From Hymenobacter metallilatus (GTDB lineage: Bacteria; Bacteroidota; Bacteroidia; Cytophagales; Hymenobacteraceae), in assembly GCF_003944705.1 (NCBI RefSeq), contig NZ_RWIS01000013.1, forward strand, positions 62,001 to 126,000: a stretch of 64,000 nt of DNA. Direction: 5' to 3'. Positions 16,431-24,901 of the stretch are shown here, piece by piece. The translations under genes and the position numbers were made by a program. Each line of letters starts with the position of its first letter. The first letter of the stretch is position 1. The notes under the pieces were generated by a model, which was not told the origin of the DNA, did not search any database, and was given only the letters and a program-made list of their open reading frames with translations.

Positions 16431-16438
16431 CAAAGGTA
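16431..16438 (-). promoter_or_regulatory. Possible -7 element for rpsO
   Basis: TACCTTTG on the minus strand is an exact -7 match immediately upstream of the hairpin at 16394-16429. No clear -33 TTG was found. Confidence 0.35.
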
Positions 16439-16501
16439 GGGATTTCAGATAGTAAAACCGCTTTCTGCGCTGACTTTTTACAATCTCATGCCGGTGCTTG
16501 C

Positions 16502-17935
16502 TTAAAGGGACTTCTTGTAGCCGCGCAACGGCCAGCGGAGCCAGCTTGGTACGAAGCGGTTCCAATCGACTTCCAGCAGGCCGGAGTCGTGACGGGCCTG
16601 GTAGAGGAAGAACAGCCCGATGGGCAGTAGCACCGCCGCCGACAGCCACATGCCTACTCCCACCGGCATTACTACCTCGCGGCCGTATTTTTCGCCCATT
16701 ATTGAAACCACGTAATAAATAATAAAGAAGACGATGGATACCAGAATGGGTACTCCAATTCCGCCTTTTTTGATGATAGCACCCAGCGGCGCCCCAATCA
16801 AAAACATCAGCAGAATAGCGGCGGACTGGGTGTATTTACGGTAGCTCTCGATGCGGTAATTAGCCGTTTCCTTGGTTAGATTATTAAGCCGCTCAGCCGA
16901 GGTACCCAAAAAAGAACGCACATTGCGGGCCCGGTTTGCAGCCTGTTGCGCAATATTCTGGTTTACGGGCCGCAACTCTACGGCTGGCACCTGCCAGTTC
17001 TCAACCCGTTGCAGGGCCACCCGGCCGGTGGTATCAAGGCGCAGATACGTGTAGTAGGGGTTGAGTTGGGGGATGAGATGACGCCGTTCCGTAAACAGGC
17101 GGTTGTGCAGCGAATCGGTATAATGCGATAGTTGCGCCAGGTTCAGCATCATCTTATTGGTGTTGAACAGCTCCTTTTTGGTGCGGTCCATTCCAAACGA
17201 GGCCAGGGAAAACGTAATCAGATTCCGGTCGAAATTCTGACGGATAAAGCTGGCCCCCGACGCATTCTGCGCGTTGGGCTGCTCCACGTACGTGCGGCCG
17301 TGGTACAACTCCAGCCCCAGGTACTGGCCGCCAAAGCGGGTGAACATCCGGCCCGAATCGGCCAGAATTACGGCGTTACCGCCCCGGCTCTGGGTATGGT
17401 CATAAATCATGACCCCCTTGAGTAGGTCGCCATTCTCACCCAGCTTTTTGTTCACTTTAATCGTGTAGCCTGGTATACCGTTGTAAAAAACCCCTTCCCG
17501 AATGTCCAGGGCCAGTTTCTGCTGGCGTACGTCCCAAAGCAGACTATACGCTTCCAGGTTAGCCATGGGCACAATCGTATTATTGAACCAGAAGGCTCCA
17601 CCTGCCAGCAGAACACTGAACACCATCACCGGCCGCAGAATTCGCGTGAGTGAAATGCCCGCCGTTTTAATAGCTGTCAGTTCATGGTGTTCTCCCAGGC
17701 TACCATACGTCATTAGCGAGGAGAGCAGCACGGCTAGCGGCAACGAAATGGGCACAATCAGCACGCTGAAGTAGAACAGCAGCTGAGCAATGACGCCAAA
17801 GCCCAGGTCCTTTCCCACGAGGTCGTCCATGTACTTCATCATGAACTGCATGAGGAAGATGAACTGAACTACGGCGAAGGTGAGCACAAACGGCCCGGCA
17901 AACGCCTGCAGAATAAGTTTATCGAGTTTTTTCAT
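16502..17935 (-). CDS. LptF/LptG-family permease (lipopolysaccharide export)
   Basis: This 477-residue inner-membrane protein is of the YjgP/YjgQ (LptF/LptG) family, the permease half of the LPS export ABC complex. Three N-terminal membrane helices lie at about 12-35, 50-75 and 95-115. A large periplasmic domain spans about 130-370. Three C-terminal helices follow (ILLMFLIGAPLGAIIKKGG near 385, then two more). The EHHELTAIKTAGISLTRIL coupling segment near 82-100 is typical of LptF/G. Bacteroidota often have two paralogues, and which one this is cannot be said. It starts at the ATG at 17935. Confidence 0.85.
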   Translation of the reverse strand: MKKLDKLILQAFAGPFVLTFAVVQFIFLMQFMMKYMDDLVGKDLGFGVIAQLLFYFSVLIVPISLPLAVLLSSLMTYGSLGEHHELTAIKTAGISLTRILRPVMVFSVLLAGGAFWFNNTIVPMANLEAYSLLWDVRQQKLALDIREGVFYNGIPGYTIKVNKKLGENGDLLKGVMIYDHTQSRGGNAVILADSGRMFTRFGGQYLGLELYHGRTYVEQPNAQNASGASFIRQNFDRNLITFSLASFGMDRTKKELFNTNKMMLNLAQLSHYTDSLHNRLFTERRHLIPQLNPYYTYLRLDTTGRVALQRVENWQVPAVELRPVNQNIAQQAANRARNVRSFLGTSAERLNNLTKETANYRIESYRKYTQSAAILLMFLIGAPLGAIIKKGGIGVPILVSIVFFIIYYVVSIMGEKYGREVVMPVGVGMWLSAAVLLPIGLFFLYQARHDSGLLEVDWNRFVPSWLRWPLRGYKKSL

Positions 17936-17990
17936 ACCAGGCAGGCCCGGCCAGTATTTTCCGCTGGCGAAAGGGCGCTACAAACAAAGA

Positions 17991-18036
17991 GGGAGCAAAC
18001 AGGAAACGAAGATACGGCTCGTTTCGTGTCTGCTCC
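17991..18036 (-). terminator. Terminator after the START-like gene
   Basis: The arms GGGAGCA..CAGGAAACGA and TCGTTTCGTG..TGCTCCC form a long, nearly perfect stem. It is followed on the minus strand by TCTTTGTTTG, 22 bp after the stop at 18058. Confidence 0.7.
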
Positions 18037-18057
18037 CCGCCTGCTGGTAAACGCCGT

Positions 18058-18471
18058 TTAGCCGCCTACCTGTTCCCGAAGTTTCTGAATCAGACTATCC
18101 CACATTTCCTGCAACTCAATGGTGTCGGTTTCCTCCGAGTAATCCACCACCCGTAAATACACCTCCTGCGTCAGTTGCGACTCCTCAATCAGAAAATCCA
18201 GGTAGTTGGCATCGGCCGTATGACGTTTGTTTTCATCCAGGAACACGAACCGTACGGAGCGGTTGGTGCGGTGAGACGCCATTTCGGCATGGTGCGGCTG
18301 GTTGTCCCAAATGAAATTATACAAGTGGCCACCCTCGATGCGCACATCCTGGCAAAACCAGTGCGAGAGCCCAGAAGCTGAAGCCAGATACGGATACAGA
18401 ATTTTGGGGGAGGCATTAATGGGGTATTCAACCGTAAAACGGTGTTTAAGGCGAGTGGCAGAAAGCGGCAT
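18058..18471 (-). CDS. START-like (SRPBCC fold) small protein
   Basis: This 137-residue soluble protein resembles the Bacteroidota START-like family. Its pattern is HRFTVEYPINASPKILYPYL at the N-terminus, SHWFCQDVR and FIWDNQ in the middle, and a C-terminal helix ending in QEMWDSLIQKLRE. The fold (helix-grip) binds hydrophobic ligands, but the ligand and role are unknown. It starts at the ATG at 18471. A promoter-like TATATTGG lies at 18531-18538 with a TTG 18 bp upstream of it, back to back with the tRNA-Met promoter. Confidence 0.75.
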   Translation of the reverse strand: MPLSATRLKHRFTVEYPINASPKILYPYLASASGLSHWFCQDVRIEGGHLYNFIWDNQPHHAEMASHRTNRSVRFVFLDENKRHTADANYLDFLIEESQLTQEVYLRVVDYSEETDTIELQEMWDSLIQKLREQVGG

Positions 18472-18562
18472 AAGCAGAACAGCGGTAAGAATTTAGGGGT
18501 CCGCCCTGATTGAAAAAAGCGGCCCGGCAGCCAATATACGCGGGTTTTTTTTTGCACAACAC

Positions 18563-18594
18563 TTGCATTGCTTTAAATCTTGTTCCTACATTTG
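18563..18594 (+). promoter_or_regulatory. Promoter of tRNA-Met
   Basis: TTG (18563-18565), a 21-bp spacer and TACATTTG (18587-18594) match the Bacteroidota consensus. The tRNA starts 13 bp downstream of the -7 element. Confidence 0.75.
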
Positions 18595-18607
18595 CACCAC
18601 CAAACAG

Positions 18608-18681
18608 GGCGGGGTAGCTCAGTTGGTTAGAGCACAGGATTCATAACCCTGAGGTCACGAGTTCAACTCTCGTCCCCGCTA
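18608..18681 (+). tRNA. tRNA-Met (anticodon CAT)
   Basis: This is a 74-nt cloverleaf. The acceptor stem GGCGGGG / CCCCGCT has a G-U first pair and discriminator A at 18681. The D stem is GCTC/GAGC, the anticodon CAT is at 18642-18644 in loop TTCATAA, and the T arm contains GTTCAACTC. No CCA is encoded. The absence of a C1-A72 mismatch and of three G-C anticodon-stem pairs argues against the initiator. Elongator Met is most likely; tRNA-Ile with lysidine-modified CAT cannot be fully excluded. Confidence 0.93.
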
Positions 18682-18686
18682 CACAT

Positions 18687-18724
18687 AAAAACGCCTCTGC
18701 TACCAAGCAGAGGCGTTTTTATAT
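18687..18724 (+). terminator. Terminator after tRNA-Met
   Basis: The 11-bp stem ACGCCTCTGCT / AGCAGAGGCGT with a short loop is followed by TTTTTAT, 6 bp after the tRNA. Confidence 0.9.
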
Positions 18725-19202
18725 TCTATCAATTTATGTCCTGCAATAGCCTCAGCATCTGCCTGACGGCCAATACTGATGGTACCACATATGATTACCA
18801 ATTCAGTTTTTCCTGCGCTGCTCCTGCCTTACTAGGCTCAATTTCGGGGCAAGGGAGAATTACAGAAATTGACTCCTGAGTACGGGTTATATCATGCTCC
18901 TTTTTCGTTAACACTCACCTCCTGTATTTCCCGCCTCCAGCCTGGAGGCAGGCCAAAAAATGAGTATTAACCTGTAGGGCACAGGGTAGTGCGCGAAACA
19001 AAACGCTGAAAGTCTGCCATCCGATTTACTATTCTCCTCCCTACCCTATCCATCCTTTATGGTAATACGGACGCCTTTTATTAATACTCCTACCTGGACC
19101 AAGCGTAAAATATCACGCCGGTAAACCAACTGTTTGTCGGCTGTCTTTATCTGTTAGCCTAAAATAGTTGTGCCTTAAACCGGACTTTATCTTCTTACCC
19201 GG
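18725..19202. other. Intergenic region, AT-richer, no gene recognised
   Basis: About 480 bp between the tRNA terminator and the next gene. It holds a short hairpin GCCTCCAGCCTGGAGGC (about 18943-18959) but no credible coding frame, tRNA or REP copy. Its last part must contain the promoter of the gene at 19203; I see only weak matches. Confidence 0.5.
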
Positions 19203-19631
19203 ATGCAGTATGAATTTAAGAACTCATTTGGCAATACGTTTCTCCTAACCAAATTCGATCCGGGCAATAACTGGATTTATAACGACTGGCAAGGCCTGTT
19301 GTCGATGGAGGGTATTGTGGAGGGCTGCGCCGGGATGCTGAATATTCTGCGTCACACCCACTGCCCCTATATGCTCAACGACAACACCCGGCTACAGGGG
19401 TCGTGGAAGCACGCCAACGATTGGCTGGCTACCACACTCGTGCCGCAGGTGGTGGAGGCCGGACTGCGCTACTACGCACACGTAGCGGCACCCGGGGTGT
19501 TTGGGCAAGCCTCTGCCGAGGATCTGCACCTACGGGTGGGTACTACCTTTGAAATGCGAATTTTTGAAACGCTGGAAGAGGCTCAGGAATGGCTGCGCGA
19601 TATGCAGCACCAAAATCAACCGGCAACCTAA
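19203..19631 (+). CDS. Hypothetical STAS/SpoIIAA-like protein, paralogue of the gene at 45225
   Basis: This 142-residue soluble protein has no signal peptide. It has the pattern NNWIYNDWQG (about 22-31), ILRHTHCPYMLNDNTRLQG (49-67), a central Trp/Pro region and a C-terminal FETLEEAQEWL helix. The alternation of strands and helices and the CPYxLxD segment recall small STAS-like proteins repeated many times in Hymenobacter genomes (from memory). The gene at 45225 shows the same landmarks (CGCPYWLLD, TTAVQWL). Function is unknown, possibly regulatory. It is convergent with rplT across the terminator at 19661-19698. Confidence 0.65.
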   Translation: MQYEFKNSFGNTFLLTKFDPGNNWIYNDWQGLLSMEGIVEGCAGMLNILRHTHCPYMLNDNTRLQGSWKHANDWLATTLVPQVVEAGLRYYAHVAAPGVFGQASAEDLHLRVGTTFEMRIFETLEEAQEWLRDMQHQNQPAT

Positions 19632-19660
19632 CCACTTTATTCACTCCGCCTGAGTTATAA

Positions 19661-19698
19661 CACAAAGGCCGGCTCTTCCCAGAGCCGGCCTTTGTAAT
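19661..19698. terminator. Bidirectional terminator between the STAS-like gene and rplT
   Basis: The perfect stem ACAAAGGCCGGCTCT / AGAGCCGGCCTTTGT has a CCC loop. It lies between two convergent stop codons. Confidence 0.85.
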
Positions 19699-19714
19699 AA
19701 AGCATAGAACATGC

Positions 19715-20059
19715 TTATTTGATTTTCTCCACAATCCCTTTGAAGGCCTCGGGGTGATTCAGGGCCAGGTCAGCCAGTACCTTGCGGTTCAGCTCGATGC
19801 CAGCCTTTTTCAAACCACCCATGAACTGGGAGTACGACAGGCCGTGCTCACGGGCACCAGCATTGATACGCTGAATCCAGAGGGCACGGAACTCACGCTT
19901 CTTAACTTTACGGTCACGGTAAGCGTAGAGCAGGCCTTTCTCTACGGCGTTTTTGGCAACGGTCCATACGTTTTTGCGGCGGCCATAATAGCCTTTCGCC
20001 AAACGCATTACTTTTTTCCGACGGTGGCGCGAGGCCGCGTGGTTTACACTTCTTGGCAT
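19715..20059 (-). CDS. rplT: Large ribosomal subunit protein bL20
   Basis: The 114-residue L20 begins [20 protein letters not shown], with [20 protein letters not shown] and [20 protein letters not shown], all family-typical. It is needed for early 50S assembly. It is the last gene of the infC-rpmI-rplT operon. The 169-bp gap to rpmI is unusually wide because an AT-rich inverted repeat (20136-20232) sits there. Confidence 0.97.
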   Translation of the reverse strand: MPRSVNHAASRHRRKKVMRLAKGYYGRRKNVWTVAKNAVEKGLLYAYRDRKVKKREFRALWIQRINAGAREHGLSYSQFMGGLKKAGIELNRKVLADLALNHPEAFKGIVEKIK

Positions 20060-20135
20060 AACCAGAGTTGTTTTTGGCGGCCGGCGGCGGATGAATGCCG
20101 CAGCTTGAGGTTCCTACCGGACGCCTGGTGAAAAA

Positions 20136-20232
20136 GAATTAAAAATTAAAAACTGTGAATTAAAAATCAGACAATGGAGCGGCACAAACGGCCTGAGCCA
20201 TTTCGAATTTTTAATTCTGCATTTTTAATTAA
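20136..20232. repeat. AT-rich inverted simple repeat inside the rpmI-rplT gap
   Basis: Copies of AATTAAAAA (20136-20170) face complementary TTTTTAATT copies (about 20205-20232) across about 35 bp. The right arm provides the rpmI stop codon (20229-20231). It could form a long A-U hairpin in the operon mRNA. Confidence 0.7.
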
Positions 20233-20423
20233 AGAGTAAGCATATCCTTTACGCGGTTCATATCAGCCGAGGAAACCAGGCCTACATGCGTGAGGGCACG
20301 CTTCTGCTTAGTGGTTTTCTTGGTCAGGATGTGGCTTTTGAAGGCGTGCTTACGCTTGATTTTGCCGGTGCCGGTCAGCGAGAAACGCTTCTTGGCGCCG
20401 GACTTGGTCTTCATTTTCGGCAT
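20229..20423 (-). CDS. rpmI: Large ribosomal subunit protein bL35
   Basis: The 64-residue L35 begins [20 protein letters not shown] and continues with the basic [17 protein letters not shown]. Size and sequence are normal. It is the middle gene of infC-rpmI-rplT. Its stop codon lies within the arm of the simple repeat at 20136-20232. Confidence 0.96.
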   Translation of the reverse strand: MPKMKTKSGAKKRFSLTGTGKIKRKHAFKSHILTKKTTKQKRALTHVGLVSSADMNRVKDMLTL

Positions 20424-20515
20424 TGTGGTGGTGATAAAGGGTGAAAAACTGCGGCGGTCGGCTGCCTAGGGCCGGTGCGCCAGCGTACAAATGGAACCGA
20501 AGTCCCGGGTAAAGC

Positions 20516-21157
20516 TTATTCAGCAGCCTTTTCGGCAGCAGGTTTTGCCTCTTTCGGGGCTGGTGCGCCACCCTCTTTTGGAGCAGCGGGCTTAGCTGGC
20601 TTGGCCGGAGCCACAGCTTTAGGCGCCAGGTACAGGAACATGCGTTTGCCTTCCAGCTTGGGCAACTGCTCTACTTTGCCAAGGTCCTCGAGGGCCTGAG
20701 CAAACTTAAGCAGCAGAATTTCGCCTCGCTCTTTAAAGACAATGCTTCGGCCTACGAAATGAACATAGGCCTTAATTTTGGCTCCTTCCCGCAGGAACTC
20801 CTGGGCGTGCTTTAGCTTGAATGCAAAGTCGTGGTCATCGGTGTTGGGTCCGAAACGGATTTCCTTGATGACAACTTTGGTCTGCTTGGCCTTCAGCTCG
20901 CGGGTTTTCTTCTTCTGCTCGTACTTAAATTTCGAGTAGTCGATGACGCGGCATACCGGCGGCACAGCCGTGGGCGAAATTTCGACGAGGTCCAGGTTTT
21001 GCTCCTGGGCAAAGCGACGGGCCTGCTCAATGGGGTAAATGCCCTGCTCCACGTTGTCGCCAACGAGGCGGACTTCACGGGCCGTAATCTTCTGGTTGAT
21101 TTTGAACGGCTCCTCGACCTGAGCACGAGGGATATAGCGGCGGTTGGGGGTAGCTAT
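20516..21157 (-). CDS. infC: Translation initiation factor IF-3 with an ATA start codon
   Basis: IF-3 has 213 residues: N-domain ([20 protein letters not shown], then [12 protein letters not shown]), linker, C-domain ([32 protein letters not shown]) and an extra Ala/Lys/Pro-rich tail of about 35 residues. The conserved N-terminus can only be read from ATA at 21157-21155. An in-frame TAA lies five codons upstream, no ATG, GTG or TTG lies between, and AAGGAG sits 8 nt before ATA. A start at the first in-frame GTG (21052) would delete most of the N-domain. Rare start codons in infC are known to allow autoregulation by IF-3. The gene leads the operon with rpmI and rplT. Confidence 0.95.
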   Translation of the reverse strand: MATPNRRYIPRAQVEEPFKINQKITAREVRLVGDNVEQGIYPIEQARRFAQEQNLDLVEISPTAVPPVCRVIDYSKFKYEQKKKTRELKAKQTKVVIKEIRFGPNTDDHDFAFKLKHAQEFLREGAKIKAYVHFVGRSIVFKERGEILLLKFAQALEDLGKVEQLPKLEGKRMFLYLAPKAVAPAKPAKPAAPKEGGAPAPKEAKPAAEKAAE

Positions 21158-21162
21158 GGCGG

Positions 21163-21172
21163 TTTCTCCTTA
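21163..21172 (-). promoter_or_regulatory. Shine-Dalgarno deciding the infC start
   Basis: The minus strand reads TAAGGAGAAACCGCC directly before ATA. AAGGAG is a strong ribosome binding site, unusual in this Bacteroidota-like window, and it overlaps the in-frame TAA. Confidence 0.75.
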
Positions 21173-21471
21173 GGGTGAAAATCGGGTTTGAGGCGTGACT
21201 GACAGGACGCACAGAGGTCCTGATGGGTTCAATCAGCGTGCGAATATCCGGCATTTTTTCCGAATGCTCAAAAAACGCTATACAAAATTGCCGGAGCAGC
21301 AACAGCAAATCACAGGGTTTCCCGAGGTAGAAAGGCCCGGCCAGTCATCCTTTTCCCCTACTATAAGCATCTGAATTCAGCTAAGCTATACTGAACACTT
21401 GTAAGCAGACAACATGCTGCACCTGCTGCCCGAACGATACAGCTGAGGCAACGCCGTTTGAGCGAGAATCA

Positions 21472-21551
21472 CAAAGCATAACTCCTAACGTCTAAAAAGC
21501 CCCTGCCGCGTAACCGGCAGGGGCTTTTTAGACGTTAGGAGTTATGCTTTG
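21472..21551. terminator. Perfect 37-bp inverted repeat carrying the thrS terminator
   Basis: The left arm 21472-21508 and right arm 21515-21551 are perfectly complementary over 37 bp, with a 6-nt loop CGTAAC. The core AAAAAGCCCCTGCCG / CGGCAGGGGCTTTTT is a classic terminator. The pairing continues 17 bp beyond the T-tract (TAGACGTTAGGAGTTATG...). It lies about 40 bp after the thrS stop and about 315 bp before infC. Confidence 0.9.
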
Positions 21552-21583
21552 CAGAGGACGGATTGCTTCGCCCCTAGTTTCAG

Positions 21584-21612
21584 CAAAGGTAGTTAGTGCG
21601 TGGCTTCGGCAA
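21584..21612 (-). promoter_or_regulatory. Promoter-like site across the thrS stop codon
   Basis: On the minus strand, TTG (21612-21610), 18 bp and TACCTTTG (21591-21584). It points at the 37-bp palindrome about 35 bp downstream and then at infC. It could drive a short attenuated leader RNA or be chance. Confidence 0.3.
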
Positions 21613-23560
21613 TTACGGTTTTGCCGTCCATCATGTCCTGCACCTGTTGCTGGAAGCTACTGATGAATTCTGCAATTGGCATACTACCAACATCACCCTG
21701 GCCGTGGCGCCGCACGGATACTACCCCGTCGGCCTGTTCCTTTTCGCCCACAATCAGCATGTAGGGAATTTTACCTACTTCCGCGTCGCGAATTTTCCGG
21801 CCGATTTTCTCGTCGCGGTGGTCCACCGTACCGCGCAACTCGGCCTGCACCAACTGGTCGTACACCTGCTGGGCGTAGTCGTGGTACTTTTCGGAAATGG
21901 GCAGTACGGCAAACTGCTCGGGCGAGAGCCAAAGCGGGAAGTTGCCGGCGCAGTGCTCAATGAGTACGGCCACGAAACGCTCCAGGGAGCCGAACGGCGC
22001 GCGGTGAATCATGACGGGGCGCTGGCGGGAGTTATCGGGCGCCACGTATTCCAGGTCGAACCGCTCGGGCAGGTTATAGTCTACCTGAATAGTACCCAGC
22101 TGCCACTTGCGGCCCAGCGCATCCCGCACCATAAAGTCGAGCTTGGGACCGTAGAAAGCCGCTTCGCCCAATTCGGTTACGGTGTTCAGGCCCTTCTCCG
22201 TAGCTGCCTCAATGATAGCCTGCTCGGCCTTGGCCCAGTTCTCATCGTTACCGATGTACTTGGTTTTGTTTTCCGGGTCGCGCAGGGAAATCTGGGCGGT
22301 GAAGTCGGGAAAGTCAAGGGCCCGCAGCACGTACAGGACGATGTCGATGACCTTCATGAACTCCTCTTTCACCTGATCGGGCCGGCAGAAGATGTGGGCG
22401 TCATCCTGGGTGAAGCCCCGCACCCGCGTGAGGCCGTGCAGCTCCCCACTCTGCTCGTAGCGGTATACGGTGCCAAACTCAGCCAGGCGCACCGGCAGGT
22501 CGCGGTACGAGCGGGGCTTGGTTTTGTAGATTTCGCAGTGGTGGGGGCAGTTCATGGGCTTGAGGAAGAATTCCTCGCCCGGATTCGGCGTTTTGATGGG
22601 CTGGAAGGAGTCGGCGCCATATTTTTCGTAGTGGCCGCTGGTCACGTACAGTTCCTTGGAGCCAATATGGGGCGTGACTACCGGCGAGTAGCCAGCCTTT
22701 ATCTGGGCCCGACGCAGGAATTGCTCCAACCGCTCGCGCAGGGCAGTGCCCTTGGGCAGCCACAGGGGTAGCCCCGCTCCTACCTTCTCGCTGAACGCAA
22801 ACAGCTCCAGCTCCTTGCCCAGCTTGCGGTGGTCACGGCGCTTGGCTTCTTCCAGTTTCTCCAGGTATTCCGTTAGCTCCTTGGCCTTGGGGAAGGTGAT
22901 GCCGTAGATGCGCGTGAGCTGCTTGTTCTTCTCGTCGCCGCGCCAGTAAGCTCCAGCCACGTTGAGCAGCTTCACGGCCTTAATGGGCGAGGTATCAGGG
23001 ATATGGGGGCCGCGGCAGAGGTCGGTGAACTCACCTTGGGTGTAAAAGGTGATGGAACCATCGTCGAGGCGCTCCAGCAGATCCAGCTTATAGGGGTCCT
23101 GCTTCTCGGTGAAATAGGCAATGGCGTCGGCCTTACTTACCTCCTTGCGCTCAAACTGGCTTTTTTTCTTGGCCAGCTCCAGCATTTTCTTCTCGACCTC
23201 CGGTAGGTCGTCGGTGGAGATGGTGCGGCCCTCGCCCAGGTCAATGTCGTAGTAAAAACCGTTTTCAATGCTGGGTCCAATCCCCAGTTTCACACCGGGG
23301 TACAGGGCTTCGAGGGCTTCGGCCATGAGGTGAGCCGAGGAGTGCCAGAAGGTGGACTTGCCTTCGGGGTCATTCCAGGTAAGGATGGCTACCTGAGCAT
23401 CCTGGGTGATGGGGCGGTGCAGGTCGCGCACTTCGCCGTTGACGCGCACGCCAAGGGCATTACGGGCGAGGCCTTCACTGATGCCAGCGGCAACGTCGTA
23501 GCCCGTGGCGCCATCTACAAACTGGCGCACCGAGCCGTCGGGGAGGGTGATATTGAGCAT
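21593..23560 (-). CDS. thrS: Threonyl-tRNA synthetase
   Basis: This 655-residue class II synthetase charges tRNA-Thr. It has an N-terminal TGS domain ([20 protein letters not shown]), an editing domain with [11 protein letters not shown] near residue 73, and a catalytic core with [11 protein letters not shown] (zinc Cys about 336), [16 protein letters not shown] (motif 2) and [16 protein letters not shown] (motif 3). A C-terminal anticodon-binding domain follows. It starts at the ATG at 23560, and the length is normal. It is followed by the perfect palindromic terminator, then infC. Confidence 0.97.
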   Translation of the reverse strand: MLNITLPDGSVRQFVDGATGYDVAAGISEGLARNALGVRVNGEVRDLHRPITQDAQVAILTWNDPEGKSTFWHSSAHLMAEALEALYPGVKLGIGPSIENGFYYDIDLGEGRTISTDDLPEVEKKMLELAKKKSQFERKEVSKADAIAYFTEKQDPYKLDLLERLDDGSITFYTQGEFTDLCRGPHIPDTSPIKAVKLLNVAGAYWRGDEKNKQLTRIYGITFPKAKELTEYLEKLEEAKRRDHRKLGKELELFAFSEKVGAGLPLWLPKGTALRERLEQFLRRAQIKAGYSPVVTPHIGSKELYVTSGHYEKYGADSFQPIKTPNPGEEFFLKPMNCPHHCEIYKTKPRSYRDLPVRLAEFGTVYRYEQSGELHGLTRVRGFTQDDAHIFCRPDQVKEEFMKVIDIVLYVLRALDFPDFTAQISLRDPENKTKYIGNDENWAKAEQAIIEAATEKGLNTVTELGEAAFYGPKLDFMVRDALGRKWQLGTIQVDYNLPERFDLEYVAPDNSRQRPVMIHRAPFGSLERFVAVLIEHCAGNFPLWLSPEQFAVLPISEKYHDYAQQVYDQLVQAELRGTVDHRDEKIGRKIRDAEVGKIPYMLIVGEKEQADGVVSVRRHGQGDVGSMPIAEFISSFQQQVQDMMDGKTVIAEATH

Positions 23561-23613
23561 AAAAAAGATGCGTAATGGCTATACAAACAGCCGTGAAGCC
23601 GCAAGGTACGGAA

Positions 23614-23719
23614 AGGGTGAAGTTGTGAAAGGTGAAATTGTGAGTTTAATAGTCGGTTGGAGCCGCTCGCGCAGTTGGAACTTAAACTTCCCACTGCACT
23701 AGCTCACCATTTCACCTAA
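23614..23719. repeat. Inverted pair of GGTGAAAT-type repeats between a TPR gene and thrS
   Basis: The left arm (23614-23650) has GGTGAAGTTGTGAAAGGTGA; the right arm (23698-23719) has CTCACCATTTCACC and overlaps the stop codon of the TPR lipoprotein gene (23716-23718). It is the same sequence type as 11332-11447. Confidence 0.65.
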
Positions 23720-24843
23720 AATCCCGAGGTTGGGCGTAGGGTGCTGATAGGCTCGACGGCCTCCACGGCGGCGCGGCGAACGGGCCGCTCTTCCACCACA
23801 ATTCCCCGGGCGCGGTTGCCCACTTTCCAGGCCTTATAGGTCCAGTGGCGGTTACCAGGATTCTCAGCAACCAGCACCCGGTACTGATCAGCAGCCTCGG
23901 CGTAGCGTCCCAGGCTTTCGAAGCTCTCGGCCAGCATCTGGCGGGCATTTTCGAGACGGGGAGAGCGGCGCAAAGCCCGCTGCAGATGGGGCACGGCCTG
24001 CGCATAGCGGCGGGTTTTGAAAGCTGCCAGGCCCAGGCGGTAATCGGCGCGGTAGAACGTGGTATCCATCTGCACGGTGCGGGCGTAGATGCGGGCGGCG
24101 CTGTCGGGCTGGTTCTGGAGCTCAAACTGGCGGCCGTAGTCGTAGAGCAGCGGGCCGTAGGCGGGCGCCAGCTTGAGTCCGCGGGCGGCATACTGAGCGG
24201 CCTGAGCGGGCTGACGAAATGCGTTGAGCAGAAAGGCCAGCTGGTGCAGGGTTTCGGGTTGGCGCGGGTCGCGGGCAAGGCTGGCGCGGAGGTAGTCGAG
24301 GGCCTGCACCGTATCCTGAAGGCCGATATACGCCACACCTTTATAGAACAAGGCGGCGGGCTGATCGGGCTCCTGCTGCAGGGCCCGGTCAAGCTGGTCG
24401 AGGGCATCCTGGTAGCGGCGGGCGGCCAGGTGCATCTCCCCTACCAGCAGGTTCAGCTCCGGCGAAGCAAAGCCCCGGCGAGCTGCCTCATCAGTAGCGG
24501 CCAGCGCCGACTTGATGCGGCCCTGAGCCCGCAGGGCGCGGGCTTTGGTAAAGTAAAACTCGCCGGGGGCATCGTCCAGCTCCAGGGCTTGGTTGATGTC
24601 GCTCAGCGCGGGCTCCACCTGCCCGGCATCCAGCCGAAATGCGGCCCGGCGCGCGTAGAGCGACGCATTACGAGGCTGGCGGATAATGGCACCGTCCAAC
24701 TCCGCCGCCTGAATATGGGGCCCGCTCTGCACGGTTTTCAGATTTACCATGCGCTCAGGCCGCTCCGTGGGCGTATCGGTGCAGGCGGCCAGCATTCCAG
24801 CAGCCAGCACGAGAGAAAACCGGAAAAAGCGAGAACCAGGCAC
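23716..24843 (-). CDS. TPR-repeat lipoprotein
   Basis: This 375-residue exported lipoprotein has signal helix FFRFSLVLAAGMLAAC, with lipobox LAAC at Cys21. From about residue 55 to 345 it consists of TPR-like helix pairs (for example EPALSDINQALELDDAPGEF, YQDALDQLDRALQQEPDQPA, YAQAVPHLQRALRRSPRLEN). It probably scaffolds protein contacts at an envelope membrane; the partner is unknown. It is divergent from nothing and stands between thrS and a second TPR gene on the same strand. The stop codon lies in a simple repeat. Confidence 0.8.
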   Translation of the reverse strand: MPGSRFFRFSLVLAAGMLAACTDTPTERPERMVNLKTVQSGPHIQAAELDGAIIRQPRNASLYARRAAFRLDAGQVEPALSDINQALELDDAPGEFYFTKARALRAQGRIKSALAATDEAARRGFASPELNLLVGEMHLAARRYQDALDQLDRALQQEPDQPAALFYKGVAYIGLQDTVQALDYLRASLARDPRQPETLHQLAFLLNAFRQPAQAAQYAARGLKLAPAYGPLLYDYGRQFELQNQPDSAARIYARTVQMDTTFYRADYRLGLAAFKTRRYAQAVPHLQRALRRSPRLENARQMLAESFESLGRYAEAADQYRVLVAENPGNRHWTYKAWKVGNRARGIVVEERPVRRAAVEAVEPISTLRPTSGF

Positions 24844-24901
24844 GATAGGTACTGTACTAAATAACCCTCGTAAAGATACAGGGCAAAATTGGCAACGGGC
24901 G

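Noticed and set aside
21075-21308. Possible leader peptide upstream of infC
   Set aside because: The frame overlaps the infC coding start out of frame, has no threonine-rich or regulatory pattern, and runs into infC for 80 bp.
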